Made by a program: the position numbers and the translations under genes. 64,000 nt of DNA from Proteocatella sp041738345 (lineage in GTDB: Bacteria > Bacillota > Clostridia > Peptostreptococcales > Filifactoraceae): positions 1-64,000 of the forward strand of contig JBGSPX010000009.1 of NCBI GenBank assembly GCA_041738345.1, in the 5' to 3' direction. Below the pieces are notes generated by a model. That model did not search any database and was not told where the DNA came from. It worked only from the letters and a program-made list of their open reading frames with translations. Position 1 is the stretch's first letter. Each line of letters opens with the position of its first letter. Below are positions 36,448-46,030 of the stretch, piece after piece.

Positions 36448-37629
36448 ATGGATATAAACGTAAATGAAATAAATATAGCAGTAGAAAATTTAAGAGAAGA
36501 AATTATAGCGCTTAGAAGGCAGCTTCATATGTATCCAGAACTTGGAAATGAAGAATTCATAACTATAGAAACTATATGTCAATACTTGGAGAAATATAAT
36601 ATAGAATATAAATCAGGGAGTTCAGCTACGGGAGTAGTGGGCTTTATACGAGGGAAATCGTCTCAAAAAACAATTGCTCTTAGAGCGGACATTGATGCAC
36701 TTCCGATAGAAGAAAAGACGAATACACCCTATAAAAGTGTCAATAAAGGCATTATGCATGCTTGCGGGCATGATCTACATACTGCAATTTTGCTAGGAAC
36801 TGCCAAAATATTAAGTGAAATGAGAGAAAGTTTAGATGGGAATGTAAAGCTTTTTTTCCAACCTGCAGAAGAAACTACAGGGGGCGCAAAACGCATGATA
36901 GATGAAGGCTGCATGGAAAATCCAACAGTGGAGCATGTGTTAGGAATACATGTAAATCCACACTTCGAGGTGGGGAAAGTAGAGCTTAAATCGGGAAAGC
37001 TATATGCAGGTTCAGATATGTTTAAAATAATTGTAAGTGGGAAAGCTTCTCATGGAGCAAGTCCAGATAAGGGCGTAGATGCAATTCTTATTGCTGCCAA
37101 TATAGTAATAGCGCTTCAAAGTATTATAAGCCGAAATATATCTCCTGTTGAATCGGCAGTAGTTACAATAGGGAGCATAAATGGGGGAGTTAAGGAAAAT
37201 ATAATAGCAGATAGGGTAGAATTAAGTGGAATAATAAGAACCTTAGATGAAGAAATGAGAAGCTTTACCAAAAATAAAATCAAGACTATTGTAGAGGGGA
37301 TAGCTTCAGCTATGGGAGGCAGTGCAAGGCTTGAAATCACAGAGAGTTATCCGCCACTGATAAATGATAAAGCGCTAACTCTAAAACTAAAAGAAAATAT
37401 GATAAATATTATAGGCAGTGAAAATGTAATTGATAAGGAATTTCCAAATATGGGAGCGGAGGATTTCTCGTACTTTGCGAAAACTGTACCTTCATGTTTT
37501 TTTGAGATAGGCGTAAAGCAACCTAATATGGAAGCTATAGACCTTCACAATGAGTATTTTTATCCAGCAGAAGAAGCTATACTTGAAGGGATAAGACTTC
37601 AAGTAAGCAATGTACTTTCACTACTTTAA
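36448..37629 (+). CDS. M20D-family metal-dependent amidohydrolase
   Basis: 393 aa. Metal-binding motifs are present: ALRADIDALP, HACGHDLHTA (His104, Cys106, His108) and QPAEET, then the dimerisation lid and GAEDFSYFA near the C terminus. This matches N-acyl-amino-acid or hippurate hydrolases of the AbgB/IAA-amino-acid hydrolase group. The true substrate cannot be read from sequence. The ATG at 36448 is preferred because GAAAGG ends 7 bp before it, while the ATG at 36442 is too close. It is probably a single-gene unit, possibly read from TTGAGG-18-TATAAA at 36397-36426. It could feed amino acids into fermentation. Confidence 0.9.
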   Translation: MDINVNEINIAVENLREEIIALRRQLHMYPELGNEEFITIETICQYLEKYNIEYKSGSSATGVVGFIRGKSSQKTIALRADIDALPIEEKTNTPYKSVNKGIMHACGHDLHTAILLGTAKILSEMRESLDGNVKLFFQPAEETTGGAKRMIDEGCMENPTVEHVLGIHVNPHFEVGKVELKSGKLYAGSDMFKIIVSGKASHGASPDKGVDAILIAANIVIALQSIISRNISPVESAVVTIGSINGGVKENIIADRVELSGIIRTLDEEMRSFTKNKIKTIVEGIASAMGGSARLEITESYPPLINDKALTLKLKENMINIIGSENVIDKEFPNMGAEDFSYFAKTVPSCFFEIGVKQPNMEAIDLHNEYFYPAEEAILEGIRLQVSNVLSLL

Positions 37630-37635
37630 ATAAAA

Positions 37636-37658
37636 GGGGCTGTCAAATTGGCAGCCCC
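37636..37658 (-). terminator. Terminator of the sbcDC operon
   Basis: GGGGCTGTC and GGCAGCCCC form a GC-rich 9-bp stem with a 5-nt loop. On the minus strand it is followed by TTTTATTTA, so it best terminates sbcC. It may also stop the converging amidohydrolase transcript. Confidence 0.8.
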
Positions 37659-37665
37659 AGTTGTG

Positions 37666-40503
37666 TTAGTTTATCTTAAATTCAGCTCTACTTCCGCTAC
37701 TAGTCATACTTACTTCAAGTTTAGCATCTATACGTTCCTTTAACTCAGGAACGTGAGATATTATTCCCACGACTCTTTGGTCATATTGAAGCTCTATTAG
37801 ACATTCTATAGCCTTATCAAGGGATTCGGGGTCAAGCGTTCCAAATCCTTCATCAATAAACATTGTATCAAGCTGTATGCCACCGGCATAGGATTGAACT
37901 ACATCTGCAAGTCCTAGTGCCATTGAGAGTGAGGCTTTAAAAGCTTCTCCACCAGAAAGGGTTTTGACATCTCTTGATTTTCCGGTATAATTGTCAAAAA
38001 CTTCTAGGTCAAGACCACTTTTTTTACGAGCATCAGATACTTCCTGTTTTCTTGAAAGTTCAAAACGCCCGGTAGTCATCTTAGAAAATCTAAGGTTGGC
38101 AGCATTTATTATATCTTCATAATAAGACGATAGAACATATCTTTCAAAACTCGTCTTTGCAGCATTTTCACCTTTTATTATATTTGCAAGATATCCAATC
38201 GTTCTAAATTCTTCCTCAAGCTTAGTGGTATTTTGGCTCAAAGCTTGAATTTCGCCTATAATTCTTTGATTGTTTAAAATTTTAAATTCAAGGTTTTTAA
38301 TTTCATTCTCTAGAGTTTGATATTCGTGCTTTTTCTGCGCTAAAATTTCTGATACTCGAATTTCTTCAAAGTTTACAAGCATAGCTTCAAATTCAGTTTT
38401 AAGCGTAGCAGACTGAGCTTCGAGTTCAATAATTTCTGATTTGACTGCACTTTTTTGGCCTGATAAATTATCAAATCTAGTTTTTAGATTGTTGTGATTT
38501 TGTTCTGCTTTAGAAAGTGTTTCCTCGATTATTTTTATGGCTGATTTTATTTCTTTTTCCTGATTTTCAAGCTGCTCAAGCTTTTGGATTTCACCATCAA
38601 ATTCAAGACTTATAGCGTTAAGTTTTTCTTTTATAGCAGAAGCGTCGATTTTTTTAAACTCTAAGTTTTTTTGAGCTGAGTTTTCATTTTCCCTAAGCGT
38701 CACAAGCAACGCTTCAGCTTCTTTTTTTTGAGCTAATAACTTATCTTTTTGGACTATTATTTTTGCATTTTCATCAAAAGATGCTTTAGTAAGCTTGCCT
38801 TTTTCGGTTATTTCAGTTTTCATTAAGCTTAACTTTTTATAAAAATCATCGATAGCTTCAAATTCATCTAGCTTTAAAATTTCTTTAAGCGAAGGCAAAA
38901 TTAGATTTTCTTTTATAGAATCTGCATTTTGTTTTAAGGCTGTAAGTGATTGAAAACTATGATCTCTAAGTTTTGTGAATTTGTCGAAATTAAGCTTAGC
39001 TTGTTTTACATCCTGTTCACTTATAGCTACAGTATCTAATTTTGCAGGGGATGGATGTTCTAAAGCACCACATACAGGGCAGGGACATCCATCATTAAGC
39101 GTAGCAGCCAAAATACCTGCTTTATTTTTTTTGAAATCATCATCTATAGTTTCAAAGTTTGTTTTAGCAGCTTTAAATTCAGCTTCGATTTTTTGGAAAT
39201 GCTGTGCTTCTTCAGAATGTTTACATATAAGCTCTTTAAACTTGTCAGAATTAGTTATAAGTGAATTTATTTTGCTATAAAGTTCTCTTTGAGAGAGCAG
39301 TTCATTTTCAAGCTTCAAGTTTTCAAGGCTTAAATTGGTAATTTTATCTATATCTTCAGATATGCTTTTTAGGGAACTTTCGGTTTCAGTATATTTTTTT
39401 TGAACCTCAAAAGATGTGTTTTCAAGGTTTTTTATTTCAGAATATAGCTGTTTCAAAAGGGTTTCTGTTTGCGAAAATTCTACAGTCTTTGCTTTTAGCC
39501 GTAAAAGTTTATCCAAATTTTTTGTAAGCTGTAACTTTTCGACTTCTCTTTTTTTCTGAGTTTGTAGCTCGATTTCTGAATCCTTTAGTATTATTATTAG
39601 ATTTGTAATTTCTTTTGACAAATCTTCAAAATAAGTTTTACGCTTATTTAAAACTAAAAGGCTATTTTGATATTTTTCTTCTTTTACCAGAGTTTCTTTA
39701 AGGTTTTCTAACTCGCGATTAAGGACTTCAAGTTGTTTTTGAAGTTCAAGCTTATTACTTTCATCGGCTGAAGATATAAGCCCAAATTGCTTTAAGATAG
39801 CATCGTAATTTAATACTTGTGCAGAAAGAAGTTCTTTTGTAATTTCATCTTCGTAAATAAATCGCTGCACCGCATTGGCCTTATTTTTTTGGAAATCTCC
39901 AATTTGAGAACTCAAAATATTTGCTTTTTCTACAATTTGTTTTTGAATTTGCTCAAAGGTTTCTGTAGAAAATATTTTTCTAAAGATCAGTTCCTTTTCT
40001 TTGCTATCAGCATTTAAAAGTTTTTTAAACTCGCCTTGAGGAATCATTACAAGCTGTTTAAATTGGGCAGAATTTATACCTAAAATTTTTTCAACCTCGC
40101 TGCTGACATCATTATAGCCAGTAAGAACCTTATTGTCAGTGATACATTTCATCTCAGCGTAGGCAGATTTTTTAGTAATGCCATCGCCACGAAGTTTAGG
40201 TCTTTCATACTGAGGGCAGCGCTTTATATAGTATTCTTTATTTCTTATAGAAAACCAAAGCTCCACTTCAGTATCCGTATCTGGAGAGGCAAAGTCACTT
40301 CTTAAAGATTTTCCATCACGTTCGCTACCGCTGGCATTTCCATAAAGTGCAAAATTTATAGCATCAAAAATAGTCGTTTTACCAGCGCCTGTATTACCTG
40401 ATATTACAAACATATTTTTGCCGTTTAAATTGGTTTCAAAATCTAAAATCTGTTTATTAGCATAGGGGCCAAATGCTGATATTATAAGTTGTTGAAGTTT
40501 CAT
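37666..40503 (-). CDS. sbcC: Exonuclease SbcC (Rad50-like ATPase)
   Basis: 945 aa. Walker A GNTGAGKTT (36-44) lies at the N terminus. Long coiled coils flank the zinc hook CPVC (475-478). The C terminus has the ABC signature LSGGEAFKASL and Walker B MFIDEGFGTLD. With SbcD it forms the complex that opens hairpins and trims DNA ends. The ATG overlaps the sbcD stop by one base, so the two are co-translated. It reads toward a GC-rich terminator at 37658-37636. Confidence 0.96.
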   Translation of the reverse strand: MKLQQLIISAFGPYANKQILDFETNLNGKNMFVISGNTGAGKTTIFDAINFALYGNASGSERDGKSLRSDFASPDTDTEVELWFSIRNKEYYIKRCPQYERPKLRGDGITKKSAYAEMKCITDNKVLTGYNDVSSEVEKILGINSAQFKQLVMIPQGEFKKLLNADSKEKELIFRKIFSTETFEQIQKQIVEKANILSSQIGDFQKNKANAVQRFIYEDEITKELLSAQVLNYDAILKQFGLISSADESNKLELQKQLEVLNRELENLKETLVKEEKYQNSLLVLNKRKTYFEDLSKEITNLIIILKDSEIELQTQKKREVEKLQLTKNLDKLLRLKAKTVEFSQTETLLKQLYSEIKNLENTSFEVQKKYTETESSLKSISEDIDKITNLSLENLKLENELLSQRELYSKINSLITNSDKFKELICKHSEEAQHFQKIEAEFKAAKTNFETIDDDFKKNKAGILAATLNDGCPCPVCGALEHPSPAKLDTVAISEQDVKQAKLNFDKFTKLRDHSFQSLTALKQNADSIKENLILPSLKEILKLDEFEAIDDFYKKLSLMKTEITEKGKLTKASFDENAKIIVQKDKLLAQKKEAEALLVTLRENENSAQKNLEFKKIDASAIKEKLNAISLEFDGEIQKLEQLENQEKEIKSAIKIIEETLSKAEQNHNNLKTRFDNLSGQKSAVKSEIIELEAQSATLKTEFEAMLVNFEEIRVSEILAQKKHEYQTLENEIKNLEFKILNNQRIIGEIQALSQNTTKLEEEFRTIGYLANIIKGENAAKTSFERYVLSSYYEDIINAANLRFSKMTTGRFELSRKQEVSDARKKSGLDLEVFDNYTGKSRDVKTLSGGEAFKASLSMALGLADVVQSYAGGIQLDTMFIDEGFGTLDPESLDKAIECLIELQYDQRVVGIISHVPELKERIDAKLEVSMTSSGSRAEFKIN

Positions 40504-41678
40504 TATAATTCACTCCTTTCAACTTTATCTATGATAGGCTTTATTATATCAAGCTCTGAATCCGTACATTTTTCGCCAGTCATTTCCTCATAAAAACTTT
40601 CAAAGAGCGATAGCTTTGATTTTTGAGCTATGTTAGTGATTGAACGCTCGGTATTTTTGCTTATTACATAGCGCTCTTTTCTTACAAGCTCCATAGCATT
40701 TGGATAAACTGAACGAAGCTTAGCCATTGGGTCTAAAAGTTCGCCTTTATCGGTAATAATAGCTTTTATATAATCATCTCTATTAGTATCAAATTCAGCA
40801 GATTTTATAATGTTTTCAAGCGTATCTTCTAGTATTCTAAAATTTCGTTTCAACTCAAAAGGAATAAAATCGATTTTTAGATTACCTTTTTCAAAAAGCT
40901 CAATTACAGTAATTCCTTTTTTTTGATGGGTTTCTGAAAATGAATATTTAATCAGAGAACCACTATATCTTATTTTATCACTGCCTACTTTTTGAGGACC
41001 ATGAAGATGTCCCAGTGCAGTATAATCAAAGCTATCAAAATTAGAAGCATTTATATGGTCTGCGCCTCCAATTGACAGTATTTTTTCAGATTCGCTTGTT
41101 TCAAGCTCAAATTCATCCTGACCAGACTCATTAATATACGTAATAAAGCCATGCGAAATAGCTATATTACGCTGAGTTTTGTCTATTGATAAATCTATAT
41201 TAGAAATGAGTTTTTCCATAGCATTATCAAAAGACTTTAGAGATTCATCTTCAAATAGTTCTTTTATAATTGCAGGTTCTGCAAAAGGGATGGGATAAAA
41301 ATTTACAGGACCATGAATGTCCTGTAATGTGATTTTATCTATATTTTTTTGTAATACCCCTCTTATATAAAGCTGACTATCTTGAAGTAATATACTTGCA
41401 AAATCAATACGTTCACTACTGTCATGATTTCCAGAAATTGCAATTATAGGGGTATTTAATTTTTTTATAATATTAAAAAACATTTGATTTAAAAGCTCTA
41501 TAGCTTGTACTGGAGGTATTGCACGGTCATACAAGTCTCCAGCAAGAAGAACTATATCGGGTTTTTCATTTTCAATATGAGTGTAGAGCTGATTTAAAAC
41601 ATGGGCTTGATCTTCAAGCATAGAAAAATTGTTTACAATTTTTCCAAGGTGAAGGTCACTGAGGTGAAATATTTTCAA
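40503..41678 (-). CDS. sbcD: Exonuclease SbcD (Mre11-like nuclease)
   Basis: 391 aa. Metallophosphoesterase motifs appear in order: HLSDLHLGK at the N terminus, LAGDLYDRAIPP, SGNHDS, and GHLHGPQ further on. It is the nuclease subunit of SbcCD. The start appears to be TTG at 41678, because the conserved MKIFHLSDLH begins there and no in-frame ATG is near. AAAGGA lies 9 bp upstream on the minus strand. The only nearby ATG is out of frame. Confidence 0.95.
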   Translation of the reverse strand: MKIFHLSDLHLGKIVNNFSMLEDQAHVLNQLYTHIENEKPDIVLLAGDLYDRAIPPVQAIELLNQMFFNIIKKLNTPIIAISGNHDSSERIDFASILLQDSQLYIRGVLQKNIDKITLQDIHGPVNFYPIPFAEPAIIKELFEDESLKSFDNAMEKLISNIDLSIDKTQRNIAISHGFITYINESGQDEFELETSESEKILSIGGADHINASNFDSFDYTALGHLHGPQKVGSDKIRYSGSLIKYSFSETHQKKGITVIELFEKGNLKIDFIPFELKRNFRILEDTLENIIKSAEFDTNRDDYIKAIITDKGELLDPMAKLRSVYPNAMELVRKERYVISKNTERSITNIAQKSKLSLFESFYEEMTGEKCTDSELDIIKPIIDKVERSEL

Positions 41679-41701
41679 ATCCCCACATCCTTTCGATAAT
41701 A

Positions 41702-43018
41702 TTAACTGTGATTCATAATTATATTAATTACAAATATTATTGCTAATACAAAAGTCACTTTGTGCACTTCTTTTATTCTTCCGGTAAACATCTTTAACAA
41801 TACATAGAAAACTATACCAAATACTATTCCCTCTGAAATAGAGTAGGCAAATGGCATCATAGTTATTGTAAGAAAAGCAGGAATAGCCTCTGTAAAGTCA
41901 TCAAAGTCAATTTCTTTGATAGGGCTCATCATAAATAGTCCTACTATAACAAGTGCAGGTGCAGTTGCAGCACTTGGAACCATTAAAAATAGTGGTGATA
42001 AAAATAGAGCCAAGAAAAAGAAACCTGCAGAAGTAAGTGCTGTTAAGCCAGTTCTTCCGCCTTCTGCAACTCCAGAAGCAGATTCTACATAGGTGGTTAC
42101 AGTAGAAGTTCCCATCAGAGCACCAAACGTAGTACCTATAGCATCTGCAAATAGGGCCTGTTTTACATTTGGAACTTTGCCATTTTCATCTAGCATATTA
42201 GCTTTTGTAGATACTCCTATAAGTGTTCCTACGGTATCAAATAAATCTACAAATAAGAATGTAAATACTACTATAATCATATCTGTTGAAAGAATATGCT
42301 CAAATTCAAAAGCTAAAAAATTTGGATTTGTAGGAATGCTAAATAAAGATCCATCAGGAATTATAGTTACGCCAAGAGGAATCCCAATTATTGTAGCTGA
42401 AATTATTCCGAAAAATATAGCACCAGTGACATTTTTAGCTAATAATATTCCTGTAATAATAATACCACAAATAGCTACAAGTGCCGAGCCTTCTAAAAGA
42501 TTTCCTAAACTTAAAAGTGTAGCACCAGTATTATTTATTATTCCAGCATTTGAAAATCCTATTATAGCTATAAAAAGACCTATACCTACAGAAATAGCTC
42601 TTTTTATATTATCGGGAATACAATCTATTATAGCTTCACGAACATTAAAAAAAGTAAGAAAAAGAAATATTATACCTTCTATAAATACTGCAGTTAGTGC
42701 AAATTGCCATGAATATCCCATTTTTACAACCACAGTATATGCAAAAAATGCATTAAGTCCCATTCCGGGCGCAAGTACAAATGGTAGGTTGGCAACGAAT
42801 GCCATAAATAGAGTAGCGACTACAGCAGATATTGCAGTTGCAGTAAATACAGCGCCTGGATCCATTCCTGCATCAGCTAAAACAAGGGGATTAACGACAA
42901 GGATATAAGCCATAGTCATAAATGTAGTTAGGCCGGCAAAAAATTCTGTTTTCACATTAGTGTTGTGTGCTTTTAATTTAAATGTTTTTTCTAAAAAACT
43001 TGTATTATTCGTAGACAT
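41702..43018 (-). CDS. Purine (guanine/hypoxanthine-type) permease, NCS2/AzgA family
   Basis: 438 aa with about 12 to 14 membrane helices. The N-terminal region TEFFAGLTTFMTMAYILVVNP and the APGMGLNAFFAYTVV motif are typical of AzgA-type transporters (PbuG/PbuO-like), which bring in adenine, guanine or hypoxanthine with protons. The substrate within this group cannot be told from sequence. TGGAGG precedes the ATG on the minus strand. The gene is only 23 bp upstream of sbcD and in the same direction, so the three may be co-transcribed. I looked for a purine riboswitch in its leader and did not find one. Confidence 0.92.
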   Translation of the reverse strand: MSTNNTSFLEKTFKLKAHNTNVKTEFFAGLTTFMTMAYILVVNPLVLADAGMDPGAVFTATAISAVVATLFMAFVANLPFVLAPGMGLNAFFAYTVVVKMGYSWQFALTAVFIEGIIFLFLTFFNVREAIIDCIPDNIKRAISVGIGLFIAIIGFSNAGIINNTGATLLSLGNLLEGSALVAICGIIITGILLAKNVTGAIFFGIISATIIGIPLGVTIIPDGSLFSIPTNPNFLAFEFEHILSTDMIIVVFTFLFVDLFDTVGTLIGVSTKANMLDENGKVPNVKQALFADAIGTTFGALMGTSTVTTYVESASGVAEGGRTGLTALTSAGFFFLALFLSPLFLMVPSAATAPALVIVGLFMMSPIKEIDFDDFTEAIPAFLTITMMPFAYSISEGIVFGIVFYVLLKMFTGRIKEVHKVTFVLAIIFVINIIMNHS

Positions 43019-43380
43019 TAAAACTTTCCTCCATTAAGTTCAAATAAATTAGTTCTTTTAAATTGTACCATTTAAATTATAAAAAATCTAGAATAATAAT
43101 CCGAAAAAAACGAAAAATGTTCAAAAAGAATAGAACTATAAATTACGTTTAATATAAATATATCACTTTAGATATGAGAAAAATTTTCTTAAACTTTGTA
43201 ATTATCCGTTTTTTGAGATATAATAGAATATAACTAAATAATATCAAATTTATAATCTCGTCTTTATAATGATTCAGATAGTATGTAAAACTATCTAACT
43301 TGAGCGGACTTTTAAAATGATAGATATTTGATGTGGAAAAGAATAATGTTTTTAGGATTAGATATCTGGAGGGTATTGTC
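43019..43380 (+). promoter_or_regulatory. Divergent intergenic region with promoter and structured leader
   Basis: This 362-bp region holds no gene that I can support. On the plus strand TTGTAA (43196-43201), 17 bp, TATAAT (43219-43224) make a good promoter, giving a leader of about 150 nt. The leader contains a hairpin AGATAGT/ACTATCT (43276-43296) and a possible long-range pair ATCAAAT (about 43249) with ATTTGAT (about 43325). It does not match a purine, c-di-GMP or other riboswitch I know. The left part presumably carries the promoter of the minus-strand permease (a TACAAT-like -10 near 43070), but that call is weak. Confidence 0.55.
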
Positions 43381-44154
43381 ATGAATTTATTGAATCAAAG
43401 TGTAACAAATAATGTGTATGGACAAGGGACAGTGACGGCACAGGACAAAAATTATATATATGTATCTTTTGAAGTGGGTGAGAAAAAATTTAAATATCCA
43501 GAAGCGTTTGATGGATTTTTAAAGCTAAAAGATGAAGTTATGCAAGAACTTGTGAATGCTCATATGACTCAATTAAAACTTAAAACTCAAGTTATAAAAA
43601 AACAAGAAGAGAATGAAAAACAAGAAAAACTTGAAAAAAACAAAAGAAACAGTAAATCTAAAAGCAATGTAAGTACATGTGTAAATATAGCTTTTAAATT
43701 TGAAGAATATAATTATGAAGCGTTAGATATGGATAAATTGAAAATAGGTTTGGTAAAAACTGGGAAAAATAAAGATAAACCTATAAAGCTAAGTAGAATT
43801 CAAAATGGAGGATTGTGCGTGTTGACTACAAATAATCCGGAAATGCCAGAAAGTGAAAGATGTGTTTTTGGTGCATTTTTAATAGATGGTTGCAATAAAA
43901 CTAAGAATAGTGATGAAGGTTTTTTATTTGCTAATCCTAATTATAAAATAAAGCTTTCAGAAGACGAATCGAAGCAAATAAAATTTTGGGGAGAAGAAAT
44001 ACCTCAAAAAATAACTTGGAGCTCAGGTCTGCATAGATATTTTGAAAATGAAGATGCTATAAAGTTGTTGCAACAAATAGTTATGATAAAAAAAGGCACT
44101 GAAGAAGAGCTTTTGGCAGAAAATATATATACTCATTTTTGTGAGACTATTTAA
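43381..44154 (+). CDS. Unknown protein with N-terminal small beta domain
   Basis: 257 aa. The ATG at 43381 is chosen because GGAGG lies 8 bp upstream, although the frame is open further back. Residues 1-50 (NNVYGQGTVTAQDKNYIYV, then a K-F-YP-AF pattern) look like a short beta-barrel module found at the N terminus of many unrelated Firmicute proteins. Residues 70-105 are a charged Lys/Glu-rich helix. The C-terminal 150 residues have KLSRIQNGGLCVLTT and ERCVFGAFLIDG and were not recognised. There is no signal peptide or membrane segment. No function is proposed. Confidence 0.7.
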   Translation: MNLLNQSVTNNVYGQGTVTAQDKNYIYVSFEVGEKKFKYPEAFDGFLKLKDEVMQELVNAHMTQLKLKTQVIKKQEENEKQEKLEKNKRNSKSKSNVSTCVNIAFKFEEYNYEALDMDKLKIGLVKTGKNKDKPIKLSRIQNGGLCVLTTNNPEMPESERCVFGAFLIDGCNKTKNSDEGFLFANPNYKIKLSEDESKQIKFWGEEIPQKITWSSGLHRYFENEDAIKLLQQIVMIKKGTEEELLAENIYTHFCETI

Positions 44155-44171
44155 AAAATAGACATTTATAG

Positions 44172-44234
44172 AAATCTTAGATTATTTACCATTTACAAAA
44201 ATGTAAGGTATAAAATAATTTGAGATTTTTTTTA
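44172..44234 (+). terminator. Terminator after the unknown protein gene
   Basis: A long interrupted hairpin (AAATCT, ATTATTT, ACC, TTTACA pairing with TGTAA, GGT, AAATAAT, AGATTT) ends in eight T. Confidence 0.8.
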
Positions 44235-44340
44235 TTGTCTAATTTTGTGAAGTTTAAATAATTTGTTAAAAATAGAACCATTAAGGGTATGATTAATTTA
44301 ATATGAGATAATTTGAATTTTAATTAGAAAGGAGTTTTTT

Positions 44341-44862
44341 ATGGGGATAAATATAGTTTTGGGAGACATTACAAAATCAAAAGCAGAAGCTATAGTAAAT
44401 GCTGCTAATACAACGCTTCTTGGAGGAGGAGGTGTAGATGGAGCTATACATAAAGCAGCAGGAGCAAGACTTCTAGAAGAATGTAAAACACTAAATGGAT
44501 GTAAAACTGGAGAGGCAAAAATAACCAAAGGATATAATTTAAATGCAAAGTACATAATTCATACAGCTGGACCGATATGGCGAGGCGGTGGAAATCATGA
44601 GACAGAGCTACTTGAAGCTTGCTATAGAAATTCGCTTGAACTCGCAAATCAGTACGGAATAAATCATATTGCATTCCCATCAATAAGTACAGGGGTATAT
44701 GCTTTTCCGGTAGAACTTGCTTCTAAGATAGCAATAAGGACGATAATTAGATATATGGGAGATAAGCAGATAGACATAGTTTGTTTTGATGAAAAAACTA
44801 TGGAAAAGTATAAGCTTGCAATGAGTGAATTTAATCCAAGTAAAACTATGTTTATGAGTTAA
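44341..44862 (+). CDS. Macrodomain protein, ADP-ribose deacetylase type
   Basis: 173 aa, a single macrodomain. Motifs: LGDITKSKAEAIVNAAN, GGGGVDGAIHKAAG, KGYNLNAKYIIHTAGP and SISTGVYAFP. This is the MacroD/YmdB type, which hydrolyses O-acetyl-ADP-ribose and can remove mono-ADP-ribose from proteins. GGAGTT-type ribosome site (GAAAGGAG) lies at 44329-44336. It is 27 bp upstream of the IolW-like dehydrogenase, so both may be one transcript, though no functional link is known. Confidence 0.93.
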   Translation: MGINIVLGDITKSKAEAIVNAANTTLLGGGGVDGAIHKAAGARLLEECKTLNGCKTGEAKITKGYNLNAKYIIHTAGPIWRGGGNHETELLEACYRNSLELANQYGINHIAFPSISTGVYAFPVELASKIAIRTIIRYMGDKQIDIVCFDEKTMEKYKLAMSEFNPSKTMFMS

Positions 44863-44889
44863 AAACTTTATATAAAAGTAGGAGGGAAT

Positions 44890-45948
44890 ATGGATAGGAT
44901 TATACGGATAGGTCTTATAGGGTATGGAACCTCAGGAAGAGTTTTTCATGCACCTATAATAGATTCTGTGAAAGGGCTTGAGCTTTATAAGGTATGTGTA
45001 AATAATGAAGAGAATATAAGATTACTTAAAGATAATTTTAAAAATGCAATTGTAGTTTCGGAACCAGATGATATAATTTTTGATGATACTGTAGAACTTG
45101 TTATTATAGCAGTTCCAAATGTAGCTCATTATAGTTTAGCCAAACGTGCACTTGAAAATGGTAAACATGTAATAATTGAAAAACCTTTCACGATAGATAC
45201 TTTTGAGGCTGAAGAACTTATTGAGCTGTCAGAACGTAAACAAAAAATATTAACGGTGTATCATAATAGGAGATGGGATAGTGATTTTAGAACGGTTAAA
45301 AAAGTAATTAATAGTGGACTTTTAGGAGACGTTGTAGAATATGAAGCTCATTTTGATAGGTTTAGAGATACCTTAAAAGCTAATTCTTGGAAAGAAATAA
45401 ATGGACCGGGTACAGGCGTTCTATATGATTTAGGAGTGCACCTCATAGATCAAGCACTATATCTTTTTGGAGAGCCTCAGGCGGTCTTTGCTGATTTAAG
45501 AGCTCAACGAAAAGTTTCAGATATTATAGATAATTTTGAGCTTATTTTAACTTATGATAAGCTTAAAGTGACTTTGAAATCAGGAATGCTTGTAAGAGAA
45601 CTTGGACCCAAATTTATAGTTACAGGGACAACTGGGTCTTTTGTAAAATATGGCATGGATGTTCAAGAAGAGGCTTTGAAAAATGGAGCTATTCCTAAAC
45701 ATATTGAAGCGTGGGGAATAGAGCCTAAAGCTATTTGGGGTAATATATATACAACTGTAAATGGAGTTAATATAGCTGGAAAACTAGAAAGTGAAAAGGG
45801 CGATTATAGACTGTTCTATAAAAATATATATAGAGCTATTTCACAAGGAGAAACTTTAGAAATCACTTCTTTGGAAGCGAAAAACACAATAAAGGTTATA
45901 GAGCTTTGCCAAAAAAGTGACCTAGAGAAAAAATGGATTAAATTTTAA
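44890..45948 (+). CDS. Gfo/Idh/MocA-family dehydrogenase, IolW/YdgJ-like
   Basis: 352 aa. The N-terminal Rossmann domain has GLIGYGTSGRVFHAP, and the catalytic EKP motif is in HVIIEKPFT. The C-terminal half has VYHNRRWDSDF, PGTGVLYDLGVHLIDQAL and the HFDRFRD strand. This combination is like the NADP-dependent scyllo-inositol dehydrogenase IolW and E. coli YdgJ. Substrate remains uncertain because the family is broad. AGGAGGG precedes the ATG. No inositol catabolic genes are nearby. Confidence 0.88.
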   Translation: MDRIIRIGLIGYGTSGRVFHAPIIDSVKGLELYKVCVNNEENIRLLKDNFKNAIVVSEPDDIIFDDTVELVIIAVPNVAHYSLAKRALENGKHVIIEKPFTIDTFEAEELIELSERKQKILTVYHNRRWDSDFRTVKKVINSGLLGDVVEYEAHFDRFRDTLKANSWKEINGPGTGVLYDLGVHLIDQALYLFGEPQAVFADLRAQRKVSDIIDNFELILTYDKLKVTLKSGMLVRELGPKFIVTGTTGSFVKYGMDVQEEALKNGAIPKHIEAWGIEPKAIWGNIYTTVNGVNIAGKLESEKGDYRLFYKNIYRAISQGETLEITSLEAKNTIKVIELCQKSDLEKKWIKF

Positions 45949-46030
45949 ATGAATATTGATTTACTGAGTTAGAAAAAATAGTTTTTTGGGTATATATAAT
46001 ATAAGAATATTATAGTTTGGTGGTGATTCT

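Noticed and set aside
42093..42908. 271-codon open frame on the plus strand opposite the purine permease
   Set aside because: The minus strand encodes a clear AzgA-type permease with its own ribosome site. The plus frame has no ribosome site or recognised features.
43019..43380. Purine riboswitch for the permease at 41702-43018
   Set aside because: No purine-aptamer junction (such as GTTTCTACC) was found on either strand in the leader region.
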